DNA from: JAEWWD01 sp964440115
GTDB taxonomy: Bacteria > Bacillota > Clostridia > Christensenellales > CAG-138
Assembly: GCA_964440115.1 (NCBI GenBank)
Contig: CAYTPV010000005.1
Location: 186,001-250,000, forward strand
Direction: 5' to 3'
Length of the DNA stretch: 64,000 bases
Both the position numbers and the translations under genes were made by a program. Shown here piece by piece: positions 58,256 to 64,000 of this stretch (positions are counted from its first letter, which is position 1; each line of letters opens with the position of its first letter). Below the pieces are notes generated by a model that worked only from the letters and a program-made list of their open reading frames with translations, did not search any database and had not been told where the DNA came from.

Positions 58256-59743
58256 TTATTCCGTCCGAAACTCCTTCCCGTTTATCAAGCACAGCCGGTG
58301 TGCCGCAAATCGTCCCGCAGTACCCGATCCGGGGAGTCCTCCCGGCGGCAATGTCCATAAGCCGGCCATCATGAAATTCTCAAGCCCGGGAAGCAGGCCG
58401 GGGAAATAGTTGGGTACGGGCTTTACGCGCTTGGTCCAGCTCATCCAGTTGCCGCGCCAGGCGTCGCAATAGCGAACGTATGTCATGGGCGTAACCACAT
58501 CGGTGATTTCGACTTTGCCGCGCGCTTCGGGGAAGCGGGCGTACAGCTGCTGCAATGCGTCCTCCTCCAGCTCCTGCTTTGCGCGGCGGTAGGCGTCGCG
58601 ATCCGCGTACAGTGCCTGCCAATAGTCGTAATCGCAGAAGTAGAAGCTGGATATGACGGTTTTGCCCTCCGGCGCCGTATACCCATATCCGCCGTAGTGC
58701 AGGAACTGCGTAAATTCGCATTTCATACCGCAGACAGTTGCCGACGTATCGCGCTTCACCTGAATGGTGCTGCACGGATGCGGCAGCTTTGCATCCACCC
58801 CCATGAACACGATCGCACCGGTGATGCCGGGGTATTCCTTGGGGTGCGCAAACAGTTGCTTGTACGCTTCAGGCGTATACTTGCCTCCAAGCATTTTGTA
58901 AAACGTGGCGTATGCGTCCGCACAGGAAATGACATAGTCCGCGTACTGGGCTGTATCGTCAGCGAGCAGTACGCCCGTGGCCTTGCCGCTATCGACGAGC
59001 ACTTCCTTTACTTTGGAACGGTAATGCACCTTGCCGCCGAGACTCAGGTACCGCTGCTCCATGCGTTTTGCAAGCGCGCGGGAACCTCCGTCCGGAAATC
59101 CGCAGTCGCCCGCGCCCATGCCAGAAAGCGTGGACATCATCGACAGCGCTCCAATTTCAGCCGGGAATGTGGAAAGCAGTGCGTTTCGTATGAGTGTGCT
59201 TTTGAAGCGGTTTGCGATATCTCCCATTGAAAGGACGCTGTATTGCATGGTGCGCCGCATGGCGGAAAAGCCGCTGAACATCATTTTCAGGATGTCTTTT
59301 CCTCTCATATAATCCATCGGCTTATCAAGCGGCATTTCCATATCGCGCATGGCGTAAATATCCGCGCACAGCTTTCTGATGGCGGATTTATCCTCCGGAG
59401 CGAGCTCTGTAAGGTGCTTCTCCAGCCTTTTCATATCGGTGTACAGAACCACCGTTTTACCGTTTTCTTCATACTGGGCATAGGCTTCGCAGGGGATGAC
59501 GCGCACTTCATCCGTCAGGACATGCGTATCCCGCCACATACCGTTGAGCTGCGAGCCTGCCTTAGTCCCCACCAGCCAGTGAATGCAGCCGTCGAAATGG
59601 TAGTCTCCTCTGTCCCAGCCGGTACATTCCCCGCCCGGCAGGGTATGCTGCTCGTAAATCTCGGTTTCAAACCCGTTGATCTGCGCATAGATACCGCAGG
59701 TCAGCCCGGCAATACCTGCACCGATGATGATGACTTTCTTCAT
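58256..59743 (-). CDS. CrtI/phytoene desaturase-like FAD oxidoreductase, copy 2
   Basis: A 495-aa FAD enzyme. Dinucleotide-binding motif VIIIGAGIAGLTCGIYA at the N-terminus, then YEQHTLPGGECTGWDRG; the C-terminal FAD-contact region ends AGLWTLPPGGLPGSGTAGRFAAHRL. This is the CrtI/retinol-saturase branch; the substrate may be a carotenoid, retinoid or other lipid. No carotenoid synthesis genes are nearby. It lies 3 bases after a very similar gene, and its GGGGGAG site sits inside that gene's 3' end. It looks like a tandem duplication. Confidence 0.85.
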   Translation of the reverse strand: MKKVIIIGAGIAGLTCGIYAQINGFETEIYEQHTLPGGECTGWDRGDYHFDGCIHWLVGTKAGSQLNGMWRDTHVLTDEVRVIPCEAYAQYEENGKTVVLYTDMKRLEKHLTELAPEDKSAIRKLCADIYAMRDMEMPLDKPMDYMRGKDILKMMFSGFSAMRRTMQYSVLSMGDIANRFKSTLIRNALLSTFPAEIGALSMMSTLSGMGAGDCGFPDGGSRALAKRMEQRYLSLGGKVHYRSKVKEVLVDSGKATGVLLADDTAQYADYVISCADAYATFYKMLGGKYTPEAYKQLFAHPKEYPGITGAIVFMGVDAKLPHPCSTIQVKRDTSATVCGMKCEFTQFLHYGGYGYTAPEGKTVISSFYFCDYDYWQALYADRDAYRRAKQELEEDALQQLYARFPEARGKVEITDVVTPMTYVRYCDAWRGNWMSWTKRVKPVPNYFPGLLPGLENFMMAGLWTLPPGGLPGSGTAGRFAAHRLCLINGKEFRTE

Positions 59744-59746
59744 ATA

Positions 59747-61306
59747 TCACTCCCCCAAAGATGAGACCGCTTGGGATTTGTCCGTGGAAGAGGATGCCGT
59801 TTCTTTTGGTACATCATTCTCGTTTGTATAGAATGGCAGATTGTTCATCAGGCATAGCCGGTGCGCGGCGAACCGCCCTGCCGCGGCGGAGCCCGGCAGA
59901 CCTCCCGGCGGCAAAGTCCACATCCCCGCCAGCAGGAAATTTGCAACGTCAGGCAGCAGGCCGGGGAAGTAGCTGGGCACGGCTTTATCCGGGTGCATCC
60001 AGCTCATCCAGTTGCCGCGCCACGCGCCGCAATAGCGCTCATAAGTCATGGGCGTTACGACATCCGTCGTTTCCACCTTGCCGCGCGCTTCGGGGAAATG
60101 GCGGTAGAGTTCATGAATGGCATCCTGCTCCAGTTTGCGCTTTTCACGCCGGTAAGCGTCGCGATCCGCGTACAGTTCGTTCCAGTACTCATAGTCCGCT
60201 TTGTAGAAGCAGGCGATTACGCATTTGCCTTCGGGTGCAATCGTTTCATCCCCGCCGTAGTGTACGAATTGCGTAAACTCCGTTTCCACGCCGCAGACGG
60301 TCTCGGGTTCTTCCCTGCGTACCTGAATCTTGCCGCAGAGGCGGGGCAGCTGCGCGTCAATGCCCATGAAAACGAGCGCGCAGGTAATAGCCGGGTATTT
60401 CTTGGGGTTCGCAAACAGGTTCTTATAAAGCTCCGGCGTGTAGCGGCCGTTGAGCATATGGATGAATGTGGCATATGCGTCCGCGCAAGAAACGACATAA
60501 TCGGAGTAAGCTTCTTTTGAGTCTGCTAGCTGTATGCCCGTCGCCCTTCCGCCTTCTACGAGTATCTTTTCAACCTTTGCGTGGTAAGTAATTCTGCCGC
60601 CCAAGGTCAGGAACCGCCGTTCCATTCGTTTGGCCAGCGCGCGGGAGCCGCCTTCGGGCAGTCCGCAGTCGCCCGCGTGCATACCCGCCATGGTGGATAA
60701 AAACGACATGGCGCTATATTCTGAAGAAAAGGAAGCAAGCAGCGCGCGCTTTAAGAGCGGGTTTTTGAACTGCTCCACATACTGCGCCATCGTCATTTTG
60801 CTGTAGCGCATGGAGCGCGTAGCCGCTGCAAAATCCTTGGCAAGAAACGCAAGGCCATCCTTTGCGGTAAACAAATCCATTGGCTTTGCAAGCGGCATTT
60901 CCATTCCGCCCATGGCCCGGATATCTGAACACATTTTTTTGATGGCCGCTTTGTCTTCGGGGGCAACCGAGAGCAGATGTGCTTCCAGTTTATCCGCGTT
61001 GGTATACAGCGTAACTGCAGCGTCGCCATCCTCATAGCGCGCGAAAGCGTCGCACAGCCGGATAGCGATGGAATCGTTGAGCGCGCCTGTATCCCGCCAC
61101 AGCGCGTTGAGCGATGTACCCGGTTTAGAACCCACCAGCCAGTGCAGGCAGCCGTCAAAATGATACTGGCCCCTGTCCCAGCCCGTGCATTCTCCGCCGG
61201 GCAGCGAGTGCTGCTCATAAATCTCCGTTTCAAAGCCGTTGATGCGCGCATAAATGCCGCAGGTCAGCCCCGCTATGCCCGCGCCGATGATAATGACCTT
61301 TTTCAT
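59747..61306 (-). CDS. CrtI/phytoene desaturase-like FAD oxidoreductase, copy 1
   Basis: A 519-aa paralogue of the next gene, alike along its whole length (VIIIGAGIAGLTCGIYA, YEQHSLPGGECTGWDRGQYH, AGMHAGDCGLPEGGSRALAKRMERRF, AGMWTLPPGGLPGSAAAGRFAAHRLCL, read in parts). It has a unique 25-residue Ser/Thr/Glu-rich C-terminal tail. The start is ATG behind GGGGAG; the longer in-frame start is unlikely. The conserved pair suggests a heterodimer or two related substrates (inference). Confidence 0.85.
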   Translation of the reverse strand: MKKVIIIGAGIAGLTCGIYARINGFETEIYEQHSLPGGECTGWDRGQYHFDGCLHWLVGSKPGTSLNALWRDTGALNDSIAIRLCDAFARYEDGDAAVTLYTNADKLEAHLLSVAPEDKAAIKKMCSDIRAMGGMEMPLAKPMDLFTAKDGLAFLAKDFAAATRSMRYSKMTMAQYVEQFKNPLLKRALLASFSSEYSAMSFLSTMAGMHAGDCGLPEGGSRALAKRMERRFLTLGGRITYHAKVEKILVEGGRATGIQLADSKEAYSDYVVSCADAYATFIHMLNGRYTPELYKNLFANPKKYPAITCALVFMGIDAQLPRLCGKIQVRREEPETVCGVETEFTQFVHYGGDETIAPEGKCVIACFYKADYEYWNELYADRDAYRREKRKLEQDAIHELYRHFPEARGKVETTDVVTPMTYERYCGAWRGNWMSWMHPDKAVPSYFPGLLPDVANFLLAGMWTLPPGGLPGSAAAGRFAAHRLCLMNNLPFYTNENDVPKETASSSTDKSQAVSSLGE

Positions 61307-61390
61307 GCATTTCTCCCCAATATGCGCTTGTTCGAAATCCCAACCTGTTCTATACATAAGCCCGCAGCGGCGGACGTATACACGTTTGCC

Positions 61391-62701
61391 CTATAGCTTG
61401 CCACGCTTTTTTTGGTTTTCCCGTATGGCCGCTTCACTGCCCTGATCGCTGGGTTCATAATACCGGCGGCTCTGCAGGGAGGGGGGCAGGTAGTCCTGCT
61501 GAACATAATGGCCGGGGTAATCGTGCGGATATTTATAGCCCGTCCCCGCGCCAATCTTCTTGGCGCCGCTGTAGGAGGTATCCCGCAGGTGGATGGGTAC
61601 CGGTTCGTCAAACGTGTTTGCCGCATCGGCCATCGCGGCGTCCACCGCCATGACCACGGAATTGGATTTAGGGGATTCGCAGATATACAGTATGGCCTGT
61701 GTCAGCGGCAGCCGCGCTTCCGGCATGCCGATGTGCTCAAGCGCAGTCGCTGCGGATACCGCCTGCACCATGGCCTGCGGATTTGCCATGCCCACATCCT
61801 CGCTTGCGTGCGCAATCAACCTGCGCGCAATGATTCGCGGGTCCATGCCGGCGTAAATGAGCCGTGAGAACCACGCCAATGCCGCGTCCGAATCGCTGCC
61901 GCGAAGGCTTTTACAGAACGCGCTGAGCATATCGTAATAGAGCTGCTCGTCGAGTGCGATGACCTTCTGCTGCATGGATTCGACGGCGATTTCAAGCGTG
62001 ATGCGGATGATGCCTTCTGAATCCGGTTTGGTCGTCAGCACGGCAAGCTCTAAAGCGTTGAGCGCGGCGCGGCAGTCGCCGTTGGCCATGCGGCTGATAT
62101 GCTCCAAAGCGTCAGGATCGAGCGCTACATTGAGCTTGCCAAGGCCGCGTTCTTTGTCTGCGAGCGCGTTTAAAACAGCCTGCTCTATATCTTTCGTTAA
62201 AAGCGGGTAGAACTGAAACACGCGGCAGCGGCTGACGATAGCGCCCGTCATGCTGATCATGGGATTTTCGGTGGTGGAGCCAATAAAGCGCAGTATGCCC
62301 TTTTCCAAAGCGGGCAGTATGCTGTCGGACTGCGTCTTGTTCCAACGGTGGCATTCGTCGAGCAGAAGATAAGTCGGCTTGCCGTAGAGCGAAAGCCTGT
62401 CCTGCGCCTGATCTATGATTTCGCGCACGTCTTTTACGCCGGCGGTGACGGCGTTGAGCTTCTCAAATGCGGAGTTGGTGGCGTTTGCGATGATGGAAGC
62501 GAGCGTGGTCTTGCCCGTGCCCGGCGGTCCGAAGAATATGGTGGATTGCAGGCGGTCCATTTCGATGGCGCGGCGAAGCAGCCGCCCCGGACCCACGATG
62601 TGCTGCTGGCCTATAAACTCATCCAGCGTACGCGGGCGCATGCGGTCTGCAAGCGGCGCGGCCTGCTGCCGCGCAGCGGAAAACAGATCCTGCTGATGCA
62701 A
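61391..62701 (-). CDS. rarA: Replication-associated recombination protein RarA/MgsA
   Basis: A 436-aa AAA+ ATPase of the clamp-loader clade acting at stalled forks. RMRPRTLDEFIGQQHIVGPG, Walker A GPPGTGKTTLASII, Walker B YLLLDECHRWNKTQ (usually DEIHR), sensor STTENPMISMTGAIVSRCRVFQF, then the tetramerisation domain ending YKYPHDYPGHYVQQDYLPP. Full length. The start is TTG with GAGGTGG 6 bases upstream; the first ATG lies about 20 codons inside and would cut the conserved N-terminus. Confidence 0.94.
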   Translation of the reverse strand: MHQQDLFSAARQQAAPLADRMRPRTLDEFIGQQHIVGPGRLLRRAIEMDRLQSTIFFGPPGTGKTTLASIIANATNSAFEKLNAVTAGVKDVREIIDQAQDRLSLYGKPTYLLLDECHRWNKTQSDSILPALEKGILRFIGSTTENPMISMTGAIVSRCRVFQFYPLLTKDIEQAVLNALADKERGLGKLNVALDPDALEHISRMANGDCRAALNALELAVLTTKPDSEGIIRITLEIAVESMQQKVIALDEQLYYDMLSAFCKSLRGSDSDAALAWFSRLIYAGMDPRIIARRLIAHASEDVGMANPQAMVQAVSAATALEHIGMPEARLPLTQAILYICESPKSNSVVMAVDAAMADAANTFDEPVPIHLRDTSYSGAKKIGAGTGYKYPHDYPGHYVQQDYLPPSLQSRRYYEPSDQGSEAAIRENQKKRGKL

Positions 62702-62766
62702 GTTCTACCACCTCAAAACCAAGTATACTCCCATGGTCGCCGTACGTGCAACAGCACATACCGCCG

Positions 62767-63918
62767 TCAACCGTTGTACGCCTTTTTGAACAGTTCTATA
62801 TAACTTTCTTTGGTCATTTCGCGCGGATTGCTGCCGTTGGAACCATTCCTGACGGACATATCCGCGAGCAGTTCAAAATCATCGGGGTTCACGTTGAGCG
62901 AACGCATGCCGGGCAGGCCGATTTCCCGCGAGAGGTTTTGAATATGCTCGATGCCCAGGTTGGCCGCTTTTTCATCGTCCTTTTCGTCAATGCCCATGGC
63001 GCGCGCGATACGGGCGTATTTATACGCCGCGTCGGGCAGGTTGTATTCCATGACATACGGCAGCAGTATGGAATTGCACAGGCCATGCGGCGCGTCATAA
63101 ATGCTGCCCAGCGCTTCCGCCATGCAATGAACCGAAGCAACATCCGCGTGGCTGAAGGATAGACCACCCAACAAGCTGCCCATCATCATCTGATCGCGAG
63201 CTTCAAGGTTACTTCCGTTTTTGACTGCTTCCACAATGCTGTTTGCGATATATTCTACCGCGTACAGCCCCGCCGCTTCCGCGATGGGTTCGGTACAGTT
63301 GGCCGTATAGCCTTCAATGGCGTGGGTAAGCGCGTCTATTCCTGTTGCCGCCGTAATCATGGGCGGAACAGTCAGCGTAAGCTCAGGGTCGATGATGGCG
63401 GTTTTGGCCGCGATCGCCGTGCTTTTGATGGTGAATTTGAACTTCTCTTTGGTATCCGTAATAACGGAAGAAAACGTCACTTCGCTGCCCGTTCCGGCAG
63501 TCGTCGGGATGGTCAGAAGCGGCAGGCAGTCGTCCTTGATTTTGCCTTTGCCCTGATAGTCGCGCACGCGCCCGCCCTGTTTTGCGAGCACCGCCACCGC
63601 TTTTGCGGCGTCGATGGGGCTTCCGCCGCCGAATGCGACAAGCGTATCGATATTTTGCTCCCGCGCTGCCTGTGCGCAGGCTTCCACATTATAGTCCTTC
63701 GGGTTGGCTTCTATTTCATTATAAATAACGTAATGGAAGGCTTCCCTCTCCAGCAGTTCGGTCAGCTTGTGCATGATCGCCGATTGAGATATGCCCTTGT
63801 CGGTGATGACCATGATGCGATGGGCGTTTAATGCTTTGAGCTCGTCGCCCAATGCGCCTAGGCTGCCGAACCCATAACGGATTTTGGTTGGGAGCAGAAA
63901 TTCAAAAGGATTGATCAT
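62767..63918 (-). CDS. Iron-containing alcohol dehydrogenase
   Basis: A 383-aa group III dehydrogenase. NAD-binding GGGSPIDAAKAVAV, TIPTTAGTGSEVTFSSVI, and metal-ligand blocks DALTHAIEGY, SVHCMAEALGSIYDAPHGL. ATG 63918 is chosen because GGTGG is 5 bases upstream; an ATG seven codons earlier is weaker. It could oxidise or reduce short alcohols, butanol-type substrates or 1,3-propanediol; this cannot be told from sequence. The gene is near the right edge of the window, and the 82 bases beyond hold no other feature. Confidence 0.93.
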   Translation of the reverse strand: MINPFEFLLPTKIRYGFGSLGALGDELKALNAHRIMVITDKGISQSAIMHKLTELLEREAFHYVIYNEIEANPKDYNVEACAQAAREQNIDTLVAFGGGSPIDAAKAVAVLAKQGGRVRDYQGKGKIKDDCLPLLTIPTTAGTGSEVTFSSVITDTKEKFKFTIKSTAIAAKTAIIDPELTLTVPPMITAATGIDALTHAIEGYTANCTEPIAEAAGLYAVEYIANSIVEAVKNGSNLEARDQMMMGSLLGGLSFSHADVASVHCMAEALGSIYDAPHGLCNSILLPYVMEYNLPDAAYKYARIARAMGIDEKDDEKAANLGIEHIQNLSREIGLPGMRSLNVNPDDFELLADMSVRNGSNGSNPREMTKESYIELFKKAYNG

Positions 63919-64000
63919 ACAAACCACCTTTATATTCATTGCTATTCGATTGTAACACGGATTGGCTTTCCCTGTAAGGTCTGCATGGAAGATACCGGGA

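Noticed and set aside
1..64000. tRNA or rRNA genes and CRISPR arrays
   Set aside because: I looked on both strands and saw no cloverleaf with a TTCGA arm, no rRNA-like block and no regularly spaced direct repeats; the many palindromes are unevenly spaced and belong to the hairpin modules.

Overview
The window is a gene-dense, moderately GC-rich stretch of a spore-forming, Gram-positive Clostridia-type chromosome. Christensenellales or a neighbouring order would fit, but I cannot assign a species. The evidence is a CwlD-type spore amidase, two SpoIID/LytB proteins, a SigI/RsgI pair, Bacillus-type PurR, type III glutamine synthetase, split glycine decarboxylase (GcvPA/GcvPB), T-box and glycine-riboswitch control, and strong AGGAGG-type ribosome binding sites. 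I saw no rRNA, tRNA or CRISPR array, and no transposase or integrase gene.

Layout. 0-5 kb: sigI-rsgI, small Clostridia proteins, an autoregulated ArsR-ferredoxin operon and cwlD. 5-15 kb: two overlapping MutS-like ATPase genes, then five paralogous genes for small helical proteins of unknown function, interrupted by a methyltransferase and a RibD_C-type reductase, and a secreted stalk-domain protein. 15-24 kb: a DJ-1/PfpI gene divergent from a WYL regulator, a SpoIID protein with six SH3 repeats, ychF, an AT-rich NYN/OST-HTH gene bracketed by inverted repeats, and malQ. 24-33 kb: the glycine-riboswitch-controlled gcvT-gcvH-gcvPA-gcvPB locus, a DMT exporter and glnN. 33-44 kb: a membrane-anchored cohesin protein beside a dockerin-bearing SpoIID protein, a 50-aa conserved small protein, a WG-repeat protein, obgE, yhbY, purR and a large PAS-GGDEF-EAL protein. 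44-64 kb: T-box-controlled ileS (type 2), a FAIM-like membrane protein, M14 carboxypeptidase, L,D-transpeptidase, folC, glmS, an alpha-oxoamine synthase, a serine hydrolase, a LemA-like protein, two tandem CrtI-like oxidoreductases, rarA and an iron-type alcohol dehydrogenase.

Many genes serve the envelope and spores (CwlD, two SpoIID proteins, L,D-transpeptidase, M14 peptidase, GlmS) or nitrogen/one-carbon metabolism (Gcv, GlnN, FolC, PurR).

The most striking non-coding feature is a family of modular intergenic hairpins. The same cassettes recur at several loci in both orientations, with conserved loops and linkers but compensatory base changes in the stems. One pair frames the NYN gene as inverted repeats. 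Other notable items are the cohesin/dockerin SpoIID pair, the five-member paralogue cluster, a possible SD-sequestering terminator hairpin, a PurBox pair in front of purR, and a branched, possibly structured RNA between gcvT and gcvH.
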